A DNA stretch of 64,000 bases from Desulfovibrio desulfuricans (GCF_004801255.1 NZ_CP036295.1:2876001-2940000); one strand, 5' to 3'. Positions 40,894 to 50,052 are shown, numbered from the stretch's first letter. Translations and numbers: made by a program. Notes: generated by a model not told the origin, from the letters alone.

Positions 40894-41811
40894 ATGACGC
40901 TTAGCCAGCTTGAAATATTTTCTGCCGTTGCCGCGTGCCGGGGCTTTACAGCCGCCGCCATGCAGCTGGGCATTTCGCAGTCGGGGGTGTCGCACGCCAT
41001 CGAGTCTCTGGAACAGGAATTTGGCGTCAGCCTGCTGCGCAGGGGCAAATACCCGGAGCTGACCGATGTGGGCGCGCGCCTGCTGCGCCAGGCGCAGGCC
41101 ATGCTGGGGCTGGCCGAATCCATGCGGCAGGAGGCCTCGGACGCGCGCGGCATGAAGCGCGGCACGCTGCGCATAGGCTCCTTTGGTCCCACTGCTTCGC
41201 TGCGCCTGCTGCCCCCGGTGCTTGAAAAATACCGGGCGGCCTTTCCCGGCATTGAAATTCATGTGGACGAAGGCCCCGACGGCGAGGTTGCCCAGTGGAT
41301 TGCTGATTACCGCGTGGACGTGGGTTTTGTAACCCTGCCCAACGACCGGTTTGAGACCTTTGCCCTCATGCGGGACCAGCTGGTGGCCCTGCTGCCCCAG
41401 GGGCATGCTCTGGCGGGCAAACGCGCAGTGACGCTGGCCGAGCTGTGCGCCAGCCCCTTTGCCATGACAAGGGCGGGGTCGGAGGACATCATCCGCCAGC
41501 TGTTTCAGGCGGCGCACGTGCAGCCCAATATCCGCTGCCGCTCGCTGCAGCTGGTGAGCACCATCGCCGCCGTGACGCGGGGCGATGCCGTCAGTATTGT
41601 GGCGGAATCAGCCCTGCCGCCCGAAGGTACGCCCGCCTATGTAAAAAAGCCCCTGCGCCCGGCAGCCGTGCGGGAGGTGGCGCTGGCCGTGCCCGACCGC
41701 GCACGCATATCCCCGGCCACGCGTGAATTCATACGCATTGCGCAGCAGGTATTTGCCCCGGCGAGCAACCACAAGGGCAAAGCCACACAAAAATTGCCTA
41801 TTGGCGGATAA
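40894..41811 (+). CDS. LysR-family transcriptional regulator
   Basis: A 305-residue LysR regulator. The helix-turn-helix is MTLSQLEIFSAVAACRGFTAAAMQLGIS...GVSHAIESLEQEFG (residues 1-44) and the effector domain opens with GTLRIGSFGPTASLRLLP. It is divergent from the EamA exporter and probably controls it in response to an exported metabolite (inference from arrangement). Shine-Dalgarno is weak and lies in the second direct repeat, so autoregulation by binding there is plausible. Confidence 0.88.
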   Translation: MTLSQLEIFSAVAACRGFTAAAMQLGISQSGVSHAIESLEQEFGVSLLRRGKYPELTDVGARLLRQAQAMLGLAESMRQEASDARGMKRGTLRIGSFGPTASLRLLPPVLEKYRAAFPGIEIHVDEGPDGEVAQWIADYRVDVGFVTLPNDRFETFALMRDQLVALLPQGHALAGKRAVTLAELCASPFAMTRAGSEDIIRQLFQAAHVQPNIRCRSLQLVSTIAAVTRGDAVSIVAESALPPEGTPAYVKKPLRPAAVREVALAVPDRARISPATREFIRIAQQVFAPASNHKGKATQKLPIGG

Positions 41812-41888
41812 TCGGTATAGTCTGAATCAGACGAAGGATACGCACTTAAGGTTCGCACAACCGTTTCGCACATCAGAGGGGGCTTAGC

Positions 41889-42824
41889 ATGCATGTTCTC
41901 ATTCTGGGCGGCACTGGCTTTGTGGGGCGATATCTTGCCGGAGCGCTCCTGCGCGAAAACCATACGGTCAGCGTCGCGTCGCGCAGCGCGGGCAAGGGGG
42001 GCAACGGTCCCCGGCGCGTGGTGTGGAACGGCTGGGACGGAGCGGCTCTGGCGGGCCTGCTGGACAGCGTGGACGCCATTGTGAATCTGCAGGGCGAAAA
42101 TATCGGCGGCGGCCGCTGGACCGCCGAGCGCAAGCAGGCCATCGTCAGCAGCAGGGTTGAAACCGGGCAGGCGCTGTGCGTTGCCCTGCGCATGCGCAGG
42201 GAGCAGGGCCATACCCTGCCCGCAACGCTTTTGCAGGCGTCCGCCAGCGGTTACTATGGCCTGTGGCGCGAGACCGCGCCGCCCTGCGACGAGGGCGCTG
42301 CCTCCGGTCAGGGATTTCTGGCGGATACCTGCCGCCAGTGGGAGCAAAGCACCGTACCCGTTGAGGCCCTTGGCCTGCGCCGCTGCGTGCTGCGCTTTGC
42401 GCCCGTGCTGGGCAAAAAGGCCAACGGCACGCCAGGCGGATTTATCGAACGCATGCTGCCGCCCTTCCGCATGCATGTGGGCGGCCCGCTGGGTTCAGGC
42501 CGCCAGCCGTTTTGCTGGACGCACCTTGAGGACGTAGCCGGGGCCGCGTCCCTGCTGCTGCAGCGCACGGACCTTGCGGGGGCTTTTAACATCTGCGCCC
42601 CGCGTACCCCAAGCATGAGCGAATTTACCCGCGCCCTTGGCAGGGTTTGCGGCAGCCCCTCGTGGCTGCCCGTGCCAGGTCCCCTGCTGCGTCTGCTGCT
42701 GGGGCAGATGGCAGACGAGCTGTTGCTGGCCGGGCAAAACCCCACGCCGCTGCGACTGCAGGCTGCAGGTTACGCCTTTCGCCAGCCGGAGCTGGAGCAG
42801 GCCCTGCAAAGCGTGCTCGCCTAG
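41889..42824 (+). CDS. TIGR01777-family NAD(P)-dependent epimerase-like protein (YfcH type)
   Basis: A 311-residue short-chain-dehydrogenase-fold protein. N-terminal nucleotide loop is ILGGTGFVGRYLAGAL; then VNLQGENIGGGRW, SASGYYG with the usual catalytic YxxG-like region, and the C-terminal DUF1731 segment ending PEPLRLQAAGYAFRQPELEQAL-like. These proteins are conserved but of unknown substrate; some act in cell division or sugar metabolism. GAGGGGG precedes the ATG. Its stop shares a CTAG palindrome with the stop of the convergent permease gene. Confidence 0.88.
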   Translation: MHVLILGGTGFVGRYLAGALLRENHTVSVASRSAGKGGNGPRRVVWNGWDGAALAGLLDSVDAIVNLQGENIGGGRWTAERKQAIVSSRVETGQALCVALRMRREQGHTLPATLLQASASGYYGLWRETAPPCDEGAASGQGFLADTCRQWEQSTVPVEALGLRRCVLRFAPVLGKKANGTPGGFIERMLPPFRMHVGGPLGSGRQPFCWTHLEDVAGAASLLLQRTDLAGAFNICAPRTPSMSEFTRALGRVCGSPSWLPVPGPLLRLLLGQMADELLLAGQNPTPLRLQAAGYAFRQPELEQALQSVLA

Positions 42825-43594
42825 AAGGTCAGCTGCTTCTGGGTATTCCACAAGGTTCTGTAGCCGAAATACAGCGAGCAGAAACAGCACAGGCACACGC
42901 AGGCGCAAATGGCCACCATGATGGTTATCTGGTACAAAATGGCCGTGGTGGGCGCTGTGCCGGAGAGTATCTGACCGGTCATCATGCCGGGCAGCACCAC
43001 TATGCCCATGCCCAGCATGGAGTTGAGCGTGGGCACAAGGGCTGTTTCCAGCGCCTGACACACAAAGGGAAAGAGCACCTTTTCCGGGGTTGCGCCGATG
43101 TTGAGCAAGGCCTCCACGCGCGCACGCTGCCCTTCAAGGCCGTTCCAGAACGACTTGAGCCCCAGCGAAACGCCGGTCAGCGCATTGCCCATGAGCATGC
43201 CGCTGATTGGTATCATGTACTGCGGGTCAAACAGGCTCTGCCCCACAATGCAGGTCACAAAAAACACAATAACGCCCAGTCCGCAACAGGCGATGGATAC
43301 GGATACTACCAGCCTGAAACGCGGGTTAAGCCTTTTGTTGCGCGACAGCACCAGATAAATGGTAAAAAACACCAGTATGGTCAGATAACCCATGGTGAGC
43401 AGGGGGTGCGGATGCTCAAAAAGAAAGGTCAGGGCATAACCCGCAGCAATGAGCTGCAGGGTCATGCGCGCGCTGGCCAGCACCAGCAGCTTTGTCTGGT
43501 TGATGCGGCACTTTTTCATGACGGCCAGCACCAACAGCAGCAGCACATAGACGAGCAAAAACGAGCCTAACTGGATCTGGGCAACGCCGTTCAT
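42821..43594 (-). CDS. fetB: FetB-like ABC transporter permease (UPF0014)
   Basis: A 257-residue permease with ~7 helices. Family blocks are SARMTLQLIAAGYAL, PISGMLMGNALTGVSLGL, EALLNIGATPEKVLFPFV and IVVLPGMMTGQILSG. In E. coli FetAB exports iron and protects against peroxide. It starts 2 bp after the fetA-like gene and ends overlapping the epimerase gene by 4 bp. Confidence 0.87.
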   Translation of the reverse strand: MNGVAQIQLGSFLLVYVLLLLVLAVMKKCRINQTKLLVLASARMTLQLIAAGYALTFLFEHPHPLLTMGYLTILVFFTIYLVLSRNKRLNPRFRLVVSVSIACCGLGVIVFFVTCIVGQSLFDPQYMIPISGMLMGNALTGVSLGLKSFWNGLEGQRARVEALLNIGATPEKVLFPFVCQALETALVPTLNSMLGMGIVVLPGMMTGQILSGTAPTTAILYQITIMVAICACVCLCCFCSLYFGYRTLWNTQKQLTF

Positions 43595-43596
43595 AG

Positions 43597-44220
43597 CTAT
43601 TCCGCCTCTGCCCGCAGGCTGATGATGTTTTGCGCGTGCCGCGCGGTAAGGGCCGGGTCATGGCTCACGGCCACAACGGTCATGCCGCGCTCGCGGCAAT
43701 AGGCCAGCACCTGCGACATGAAGCGCTCGGCCGTGTCCTGATCGAGCGCCGAGGTTGGCTCGTCCAGCAGCAGCACCCTGGGCAAAAACGAAAGACAGAC
43801 GGCAAGGAACACGCGTTGACGCTCGCCGCCTGAGAGGTGCACGCAAGGGGCGTCCAGCGGAAAGTTGGCGCAGCACAGACGCAAAAACGTCTGCTTGTCC
43901 TCGGCGGACAGCGGCGCGGATTCTCTGGCCTCGCAGTAGGCGTCAAAGTTGTCGCCCACGCTGCCGTCAAAAAGAAACACAGACTGCCCGGCCAGCAGCA
44001 CCTCGCGCCGCAGCGCTATACTGTCGAGACCGGCCGTGTCCTGCCCGTTGTAAAGAACCGTGCCCGCCGTAGGCGCAAGGGTTTTATTGAACAGCCGCAG
44101 CAGGGTGCTTTTGCCGCTGCCGCTGGCTCCGCTGATAAAGGTGGCCCTGCCGCCCTCGATGTCCAGGTCGTTGTAAACAATCTGGCCGTAGGCAAGGCCG
44201 CGCGTCTGTATGCAGGACAT
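43597..44220 (-). CDS. fetA: FetA-like ABC transporter ATP-binding protein
   Basis: A 207-residue ABC ATPase. Walker A SGASGSGKSTLL, signature LSGGERQRVFLAV, Walker B RVLLLDEPTSALD and switch His in VSHD. Slightly shorter than E. coli FetA. Paired with the UPF0014 permease, which defines the putative iron-exporting FetAB system; an iron role would fit a sulfidic anaerobe but is inferred. Confidence 0.87.
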   Translation of the reverse strand: MSCIQTRGLAYGQIVYNDLDIEGGRATFISGASGSGKSTLLRLFNKTLAPTAGTVLYNGQDTAGLDSIALRREVLLAGQSVFLFDGSVGDNFDAYCEARESAPLSAEDKQTFLRLCCANFPLDAPCVHLSGGERQRVFLAVCLSFLPRVLLLDEPTSALDQDTAERFMSQVLAYCRERGMTVVAVSHDPALTARHAQNIISLRAEAE

Positions 44221-44434
44221 GGTTTTTCCCCGTTGCTGGCAAAGTGCTGGCCGATCTGGCTTGCGACATACTACAGGCGTTTGCTGTCAGGTCAACCGCT
44301 GGCGCGGTCAATACGCGGCCATGCGGAAATTTTTTTATTTGTCTGCCGCCAAGCGAGCCCTTGCACGGGGCCGCTTGCGGCCATGATTTTTTCCTTTCAA
44401 CCGCCGCTGGCCGACATCTGGGGCTACAGAGGCA

Positions 44435-44463
44435 TTGTGCATTGGCGTGTATGAGGCTATGGT
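44435..44463 (+). promoter_or_regulatory. Candidate promoter of the DEAD-box helicase gene
   Basis: TTGTGC (44435-44440), 17 bp, TATGGT (44458-44463), about 30 nt before the start. The ~210 bp before it back to fetA hold nothing recognisable. Confidence 0.4.
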
Positions 44464-44498
44464 ACGCTACCAAGTAATTTTTTATGTACAGGAACAGC

Positions 44499-46367
44499 AT
44501 GTCTCCATCGTTCGAAGATTTTAATTTGTCCCCGGAATTGTTGCAGGGCGTCAAGGATATGGGCTTTGAAGAGCCCTCTCCCATTCAGGTTCTTGCCGTG
44601 CCCTTTTTGCTGACCGGCCGCGATGCGGTAGGCCAGGCCCAGACAGGCACAGGCAAAACAGCCGCCTTCGGCATGCCCATTCTGGAAAAGCTCACCCCCG
44701 CAAAGGCGGTGCAGGCGCTGGTGCTTTGCCCCACGCGCGAGCTTGCCATTCAGGTTGCCGAAGAACTCAGCAAACTTGCGGCCCGCAAGCGTGGCGTGGC
44801 CATTTTGCCCATCTACGGCGGTCAGGCCATTGAACGGCAGCTGCGCGCCCTGGAGCGCGGCGTGCAGGTGGTGGTGGGCACCCCCGGCCGCTTGATGGAC
44901 CATCTGCAGCGCGGAACCCTGCGCCTCAACGCCGCCACCACCGTTGTGCTCGACGAAGCAGACGAAATGCTCGATATGGGCTTTCGCGAAGATATAGAAG
45001 CCATTCTGGAGCGTATGCCCGCCGACTGCCAGCGCGTGCTTTTTTCGGCCACCATGCCCCCGGCCATCCTGCAGCTGAGCAAGCGCTTTCTGCGTGACCC
45101 GGAGATGCTGGCCATCGCGCAAAAAACCCTGACCGTGCCCGCCATTGAGCAGGTCTATTACGAGGTGCGCCCGCACCAGAAGATGGACGCGCTCTGCCGG
45201 GTGCTGGACGCGCAGGGCTTTCGCAAGGCGCTGGTTTTTTGCTCCACCAAACGCAGTGTGGACGAAGTAACGGCCCACCTGCAGCAGCGCGGTTACCAGA
45301 GCGACGGTCTGCACGGCGATCTGGCCCAGTCGCAGCGCGACAGGGTCATGCAGCGCTTTCGCGGCGAGGGGCTCGATATTTTGATCGCCACCGACGTGGC
45401 CGCGCGCGGCATTGACGTGGACGACGTGGACGCCGTGGTCAACTACGACATTCCCCACGACGCAGAGCGCTACGTGCACCGCATAGGCCGCACGGGCCGG
45501 GCTGGCCGCGTGGGCAAGGCCTTTACCTTTGTGACCCTGCGCGAGCAGCACAAGCTGCGCGACATCATCCGCCACACCAAGGCCCGCATCCAGCAGGAGC
45601 GGCTGCCCTCGCTGCGCGATGTGGCCAATATCCGCACCTCGCGGCTGCTGGATGAAGTGCGCGCCACCCTGACTGCCGGCGCCCTCGAAGCCTGCATGCA
45701 AATGGTTGAGGACTTTCTGTCCGAGCAGTTTGCCGACGATGTCATCACCAGCCGCGACGTGGCCGCCGCCCTGCTCAAGCTGCTGATGCAGCGCGACTTT
45801 GGCGACGCCAGCAACGTGCCCGATGAAGACCCGCTGTCCGACGCGCCACGCCGTCCCAGCCGCGATGGCCGAGACGGCCGAGACGGCCGAGACGGATTCC
45901 GCCAGGGCGACCGCGACGGGGGCCGCCCCCGCCGCAACGACGCCCCCATGACGCGCCTGCACATCAATGTGGGCCACGCCCACAAGGTTTCGCCCGGTGA
46001 AATGGTGGGCGCCATCACGGGCGAGTGCGGCATCCCTGGCCGCAGCATCGGGGCCATCAGCATCCAGAATCACTTCAGCCTTGTGGAAGTGCAGAGCGAC
46101 CTGGCCGACGACGTGCTGACCGTGCTCAACCGTGGGGTGTTTATCGCCGGGACACGGGTGACCGCCAAGCAGGATTCCGGCGCAGGCGGCCCCTTCCAGC
46201 GCAAAAGCTTTGGCCCCGGCGCACGCGCGCCCCGCGGCCCCCGCCCCGGCTACCCCGCCCGCAACCCGCGCGAAGGCGGCAACGCCGCAGCCGGCGGCAA
46301 GCGTTTTTCGCACCCTGACAAATGGGGCAGAAAGCCTCGCGGCGCGGAAGACGACAGGGAATCATAA
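44499..46367 (+). CDS. DEAD-box ATP-dependent RNA helicase (DeaD/CsdA-like)
   Basis: A 622-residue RNA helicase for ribosome assembly, RNA decay or cold adaptation. All motifs are present: Q motif FEEPSPIQ, Walker A AQTGTGKT, Ia PTRELAIQ, VVGTPGR, DEAD in VVLDEADEMLDMG, SAT, ATDVAARGID and HRIGRTGRAG. After the core come a dimer-like helical region, an RDGRDGRDG linker from 9-bp repeats, a DbpA-type RNA-binding RRM (TRLHINVGHAHKVSPGE...; VEVQSDLADDVL) and a basic Gly/Arg/Pro-rich tail. That C-terminal order is typical of DeaD. ATG 44499 has AGGAACAG; another ATG five codons upstream is possible. Confidence 0.92.
   Translation: MSPSFEDFNLSPELLQGVKDMGFEEPSPIQVLAVPFLLTGRDAVGQAQTGTGKTAAFGMPILEKLTPAKAVQALVLCPTRELAIQVAEELSKLAARKRGVAILPIYGGQAIERQLRALERGVQVVVGTPGRLMDHLQRGTLRLNAATTVVLDEADEMLDMGFREDIEAILERMPADCQRVLFSATMPPAILQLSKRFLRDPEMLAIAQKTLTVPAIEQVYYEVRPHQKMDALCRVLDAQGFRKALVFCSTKRSVDEVTAHLQQRGYQSDGLHGDLAQSQRDRVMQRFRGEGLDILIATDVAARGIDVDDVDAVVNYDIPHDAERYVHRIGRTGRAGRVGKAFTFVTLREQHKLRDIIRHTKARIQQERLPSLRDVANIRTSRLLDEVRATLTAGALEACMQMVEDFLSEQFADDVITSRDVAAALLKLLMQRDFGDASNVPDEDPLSDAPRRPSRDGRDGRDGRDGFRQGDRDGGRPRRNDAPMTRLHINVGHAHKVSPGEMVGAITGECGIPGRSIGAISIQNHFSLVEVQSDLADDVLTVLNRGVFIAGTRVTAKQDSGAGGPFQRKSFGPGARAPRGPRPGYPARNPREGGNAAAGGKRFSHPDKWGRKPRGAEDDRES
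45870..45896 (+). repeat. 9-bp tandem repeat, three copies, in the DEAD-box linker
   Basis: Units CGAGACGGC at 45870-45878, 45879-45887 and 45888-45896 encode Arg-Asp-Gly repeats between the helicase core and the RNA-binding domain. Confidence 0.8.
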
Positions 46368-46390
46368 CCAACCGCCATCGTTTATACAGC

Positions 46391-46425
46391 GGCCCGCCCG
46401 GCTACCCAGCCGGACGGGCCGTTTT
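46391..46425 (+). terminator. Terminator of the DEAD-box gene
   Basis: GGCCCGCCCGGC (46391-46402) pairs with GCCGGACGGGCC (46409-46420) with one mismatch, then GTTTTGG. It begins 23 bp after the stop codon. Confidence 0.85.
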
Positions 46426-46583
46426 GGTTACAACGCCTGTCTGAGCCACTGCCCCCACTGCACGCATCCATGTGCACGCCGCCCGGCTGCATCCTGACGC
46501 GTCGCTGACGCCTGACCCTACTATACACTGCCGTGCGGCCTCCATATGGAGGGCCGGTGGAATCCTATTGCGGAGCGCCCACG

Positions 46584-46728
46584 GCCCCGTCTTTGGTGTA
46601 GAGCCAGGCTTGCCCCCGTCTTTGAGGTAGAGCCGTTTTGTGCTGCTGAAATGGCTGGGGAATAGATCAGAAACCTGTCGGAAAAACTGCCCGCTGAAGG
46701 GGCTTGCCCCCGTCTTTGGTGTAGAGCC
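46584..46728. repeat. Three copies of a ~22-bp dispersed repeat near tRNA-Lys
   Basis: CCCCGTCTTTGGTGTAGAGC recurs at about 46584-46605, 46612-46634 (GAGG for GGTG) and 46706-46728. Copies 2 and 3 are both preceded by GGCTTG. Spacings differ (6 and 71 bp). The stretch 46428-46840 has no plausible gene. Confidence 0.75.
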
Positions 46729-46733
46729 CAAAA

Positions 46734-46796
46734 ATGTTGGTACCAGCTTTCAGGATACGAAAGATACCAACAGATATACCAACACTATGTTGGTAT
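46734..46796. repeat. Cluster of TACCAACA motifs with a 9-3-9 palindrome
   Basis: ATACCAACA-CTA-TGTTGGTAT is a perfect palindrome at 46776-46796. Further copies of the half-site are at 46734-46741 (TGTTGGTA) and 46765-46772 (TACCAACA). The cluster lies between the DEAD-box gene and tRNA-Lys. It resembles recombinase or repressor arm sites, but no associated gene remains. Confidence 0.5.
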
Positions 46797-46846
46797 GTAC
46801 AGGTAGGGAGTGAGAACTAGTGAGAAGTCGAAATGGCGGAAAAGCT

Positions 46847-46881
46847 AAGCCCCGCAAGGCTTTTAAGGCTTTGCGGGGCTT
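46847..46881 (-). terminator. Terminator of tRNA-Lys
   Basis: AAGCCCCGCAA (46847-46857) pairs with TTGCGGGGCTT (46871-46881). On the minus strand it follows tRNA-Lys and continues into AGCTTTT. Confidence 0.8.
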
Positions 46882-46896
46882 TATGAGAAAAAAATT

Positions 46897-46972
46897 TGGT
46901 GGGTCGTGCGGGGATCGAACCTGCGACTCTCTGCTTAAAAGGCAGATACTCTACCTACTGAGTTAACGACCC
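46897..46972 (-). tRNA. tRNA-Lys (anticodon TTT)
   Basis: The minus strand folds into a full cloverleaf: acceptor GGGTCGT/ACGACCC, D-arm with AACTCAGTAGGTAGAG, anticodon arm CTGCCTTTTAAGCAG giving TTT, T-arm with GGTTCGATCC, and an encoded CCA at 46897-46899. 76 nt, no intron. A strong promoter lies just upstream. Confidence 0.96.
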
Positions 46973-46984
46973 GTAGAGACGCGG

Positions 46985-47013
46985 AATATAGCGACAGCCC
47001 CGGCGACTGTCAA
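46985..47013 (-). promoter_or_regulatory. Promoter of tRNA-Lys
   Basis: Minus strand: perfect TTGACA (47008-47013), exactly 17 bp, TATATT (46985-46990). Transcription would start a few bases before the mature tRNA 5' end. Confidence 0.85.
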
Positions 47014-47066
47014 GCGCGTCATGCGGCAAAATACCGATCAAACCTCAATTTTTTTGCCCCAAAAAG

Positions 47067-48806
47067 CTACGCGCCCTTTTTTTCCAGCTTGGCCCAGGTG
47101 TCGCGCAGGGTTGTGGTACGGTTAAACACAGGGCGCGCATCGGTGCTGTCCTTGTCCTTGCAGAAGTAGCCAAGGCGTTCAAACTGCATCTTGTCGCCAG
47201 CCTTAAAGGTTGCCAGCGCCGGTTCAAGCTGGGCCTGCACAACCTTGAGCGAGTCGGGGTTAAGGTAGTCCAGAAAGGTCTTGCCGTCGGCGGCGGCATT
47301 GGGGTTTTCCGCCGCGAAAAGCTGCTCGTACAGCCGCACCTCGGCGGGCACGGCGTGCGCCGCCGAGACCCAGTGGATGGTTCCCTTGACCTTGCGGCCA
47401 TCGGGGCTCTGCCCGCCCTTGCTTGCGGGATCGTATACGCAGCGCAGCTCGACCACATTGCCCGCGTCGTCCAGCACGGCCTCGCGGCAGGTGATAAAAT
47501 AGGCGTAGCGCAGGCGCACTTCCGCACCGGGAGCCAGCCGGTGGTACTTTTTGGGCGGCTCAAGGCGAAAGTCGTCCCTGTCGATATACAGCTCGCGCGA
47601 AAACGGAACTTTGCGGCTGCCAAACGAGGCGTCCTCGGGGTGGTAGGGCATGTCGAACTCTTCCACCTGCCCTTCGGGATAATTTTCAATCACCACCTTC
47701 ACCGGGTCCAGCACGGCCATGACGCGGGGGGTGTGATCGTTGAGGTATTCGCGCACGCAAAATTCGAGCATGGAGTAATCCACGGTGGAATCAGCGCGGG
47801 CAAGACCGATGCGGGCGCAAAACTCGCGCAGGGCCTCCGGCGGAATGCCCCGGCGGCGCATGCCGCTCAGGGTGGGCATGCGGGGATCGTCCCAGCCTGT
47901 GACGTGGCCTTCCTTGACCAGCTGGATGAGCTTGCGCTTTGACAGCACCGTGTAGGTGACGTTGAGGCGCGCAAATTCGATCTGCTGCGGGCGGTACGCG
48001 CCCAGGGTTTCTAGCACCCAGTCGTACAGCTCGCGGTTGTTGATAAATTCAAGCGTGCACAGCGAGTGGGTGATGCCCTCGATAGAGTCTGACAGGCAGT
48101 GCGTGTAGTCGTACATGGGGTATATGCACCACTTGTTGCCTGTGCGGTGGTGCTCTGCATGGCGGATGCGGTACAGCGTGGGGTCGCGCATGACCACATT
48201 GGGCGAGGCCATGTCGATCTTGGCGCGCAGTACCTTTTGACCATCGGCAAATTCGCCCGCGCGCATGCGCCGGAACAGGTCGAGGTTTTCCTCCACGCTG
48301 CGGTTGCGACAGGGGCTCTCACGGCCGGGCTGGGTCAGCGTGCCTCGGTACTCGCGTATCTCTTCGGCCGAGAGGTCGTCCACATAGGCCTTGCCCATGC
48401 TGATGAGCTGCTCGGCGTAGGTATAGAGCTTCTCAAAGTAGTCGGAAGCGTAAAATTCGCGGTCATCCCACACGCCGCCGAGCCAATGCACGTCTTCGCG
48501 GATGGAATCGACGTATTCCGTCTCTTCCTTGGTGGGGTTGGTATCGTCAAAGCGCAGGTTGCACTGGCCGCCAAATTCTTTGGCAACGCCAAAGTTGAGG
48601 CAGATGGATTTGGCATGCCCCAGATGCAGATACCCGTTTGGCTCAGGGGGAAAACGCGTGTGCACGAGGCCGCCAAAACGGCCCGAGGCGTTGTCTTCGG
48701 TAATGCGGGTGCGGATAAAGTCGAGACCGACTTTTGCTGCTTCGCCAGTGGGTTCGCCTTCTGCTGCCAGAGGGGCGGCGGGCATCGTATCTTTTTCGGG
48801 GGCCAT
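47067..48806 (-). CDS. glnS: Glutaminyl-tRNA synthetase
   Basis: Charges tRNA-Gln directly with glutamine. About 579 residues with class I motifs: HIGH as [15 protein letters not shown], the family [18 protein letters not shown], and KMSKS as [11 protein letters not shown]; the C-terminal two-barrel anticodon domain is complete ([27 protein letters not shown]). ATG 48806 has GGAG at good distance; an ATG seven codons upstream is close to the predicted transcription start and lacks a ribosome site. GlnS is patchy among bacteria and known in Desulfovibrio-type organisms, where it is often thought to be acquired. Confidence 0.96.
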   Translation of the reverse strand: MAPEKDTMPAAPLAAEGEPTGEAAKVGLDFIRTRITEDNASGRFGGLVHTRFPPEPNGYLHLGHAKSICLNFGVAKEFGGQCNLRFDDTNPTKEETEYVDSIREDVHWLGGVWDDREFYASDYFEKLYTYAEQLISMGKAYVDDLSAEEIREYRGTLTQPGRESPCRNRSVEENLDLFRRMRAGEFADGQKVLRAKIDMASPNVVMRDPTLYRIRHAEHHRTGNKWCIYPMYDYTHCLSDSIEGITHSLCTLEFINNRELYDWVLETLGAYRPQQIEFARLNVTYTVLSKRKLIQLVKEGHVTGWDDPRMPTLSGMRRRGIPPEALREFCARIGLARADSTVDYSMLEFCVREYLNDHTPRVMAVLDPVKVVIENYPEGQVEEFDMPYHPEDASFGSRKVPFSRELYIDRDDFRLEPPKKYHRLAPGAEVRLRYAYFITCREAVLDDAGNVVELRCVYDPASKGGQSPDGRKVKGTIHWVSAAHAVPAEVRLYEQLFAAENPNAAADGKTFLDYLNPDSLKVVQAQLEPALATFKAGDKMQFERLGYFCKDKDSTDARPVFNRTTTLRDTWAKLEKKGA

Positions 48807-48844
48807 AATGCGCTCCAATAGTTCCATTTAATGGGTAGTCCATA

Positions 48845-48873
48845 AAATTACGCCAAGGCGCGGGCATGGTCAA
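48845..48873 (-). promoter_or_regulatory. Promoter of glnS
   Basis: Minus strand: TTGACC (48868-48873), 17 bp, TAATTT (48845-48850). Start point near 48838, ~30 nt before the chosen ATG. Confidence 0.7.
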
Positions 48874-48937
48874 TGTGTGGATGCTCTTGCTGGTCAGCCT
48901 TGAATAAAGAACATTTACGCAATACGGCAGAACATTC

Positions 48938-48966
48938 TTGACAGGTGCCCCTGTCTGGGCTAGCTT
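48938..48966 (+). promoter_or_regulatory. Promoter of tRNA-Ser
   Basis: Perfect TTGACA (48938-48943), 17 bp, TAGCTT (48961-48966), with the tRNA beginning ~38 nt after the expected start. Confidence 0.75.
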
Positions 48967-49011
48967 GCTTTTCTGCATTTGGGTTAGCTATCTGGCAGAC
49001 CTGATGCACGC

Positions 49012-49106
49012 GGAGAGGTGTCCGAGCCGGCCGAAGGAGCTCGCCTGCTAAGCGAGTATACGGGCTTAAACCTGTATCGAGAGTTCAAATCTCTCCCTCT
49101 CCGCCA
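49012..49106 (+). tRNA. tRNA-Ser (anticodon GCT)
   Basis: A class II tRNA of 95 nt: acceptor GGAGAGG/CCTCTCC, anticodon arm CTCGCCTGCTAAGCGAG giving GCT, a long variable arm (TATACGGGCTTAAACCTGTA), T-arm GAGAGTTCAAATCTCTC, discriminator G and encoded CCA (49104-49106). Its 3' half and terminator are duplicated in degenerate form at 52355-52509. Confidence 0.96.
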
Positions 49107-49210
49107 CATACGCAAGTAAAACGGCGAGTTACTGTCAAAGGTAACTCGCCGTTTTTGCGTTCTAGCGGGGTAAAATTCTGGGCGGCGCGGGTTGGCGTGC
49201 ATACCGCCAT
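49054..49210 (+). repeat. Left copy of the island-flanking direct repeat (tRNA-Ser 3' half plus terminator)
   Basis: From the variable arm of tRNA-Ser through its terminator to GCGTGCATACCGCCAT. It aligns in the same orientation over ~155 bp with 52355-52509 at most positions, a classical sign of integration at a tRNA 3' end. Confidence 0.75.
49120..49158 (+). terminator. Terminator of tRNA-Ser
   Basis: AACGGCGAGTTAC (49120-49132) pairs perfectly with GTAACTCGCCGTT (49141-49153), followed by a T run. Confidence 0.9.
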
Positions 49211-49298
49211 ACATACTTTTGGGGAATCTGCGGGGAAATTTCTGGCACCCAAAGGCACCCACAGACCTTCAACTATCCAAGCAGAATTCAGCATGCAC

Positions 49299-49847
49299 CT
49301 AATATGCTGGTGGATTTTTCAATCGTGGGATTGCATACTTGACGAAATCATTACAAATTTTATCGCCATCCTGGCGCACTATCTGCTCAATTTGCTTTAA
49401 ATCGGCTGGCATGTCTGCGCTTTGCGTATCAAACGTTTTTATATATCTATTCGCAAACGCATCATCAAATTCAGGATTTATTCCTGCCTTTTCAGCATCT
49501 GCACGCATCTTATCAATATATACAAGTGAAACAGTATTGCGACCGTTTTCACGCGTGATGCGTGCTGCGACACCAGGATCTTTTTGGTGATATGGGCCTT
49601 GAACAGTGTATTCACCTGAATATGCTATCTGAGGGAATTTTCCCTTGACCTTGCAGCTATATTGCAAGCCAGCATTTTTTTTGGGAGCGGCGAACAAGAC
49701 TTTTCCGTCAAAAGTCATATAAACATTTTCGTCATTAACCATCTTAAAAACTTCTGGCAGGTTTCCTCCAGGGCGCGAAGCGTGAACGGGCGACAGCCAT
49801 GCCCCCAATAGTAATAAAAAGATGACACCAGAAATCAAAGGTTTCAT
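49299..49847 (-). CDS. Secreted hypothetical protein in the tRNA-Ser island
   Basis: A 182-residue protein with a clear signal peptide (~1-23, LISGVIFLLLLGAWLSPVHA) and a soluble mature domain (VYMTFDGKVLFAAPKKNAG; YSGEYTVQGPYHQKDPG). No family is recognised. AT-rich codon use sets it apart from neighbours outside the island. A Shine-Dalgarno GGAGGA precedes the ATG. It is probably periplasmic. The role is unknown. Confidence 0.6.
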   Translation of the reverse strand: MKPLISGVIFLLLLGAWLSPVHASRPGGNLPEVFKMVNDENVYMTFDGKVLFAAPKKNAGLQYSCKVKGKFPQIAYSGEYTVQGPYHQKDPGVAARITRENGRNTVSLVYIDKMRADAEKAGINPEFDDAFANRYIKTFDTQSADMPADLKQIEQIVRQDGDKICNDFVKYAIPRLKNPPAY

Positions 49848-50052
49848 GAGTCCTCCTTACCGCAACTATAACAATAGCAATCCGTATACCTTTTTGCCAA
49901 ATCCAATACGTTGTGATAATTTTTATATGGTTGCCCTCGCCATGACCAATAATTATGAAAGTGGTGAAGGAAATCCATTGCTAACCCCAATAAAGGGCCA
50001 ATATTTTAAACCGCGTTGCTATTAAGCGCTTGCTAATCATATTGGCTAATTT

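Noticed and set aside
44457..46313. 618-codon open frame on the minus strand
   Set aside because: Antisense to the DEAD-box helicase; His/Gly/Ala-rich shadow.
46584..46728. Possible CRISPR array
   Set aside because: Only three copies, spacings of about 6 and 71 bp, and no cas gene; not an array.
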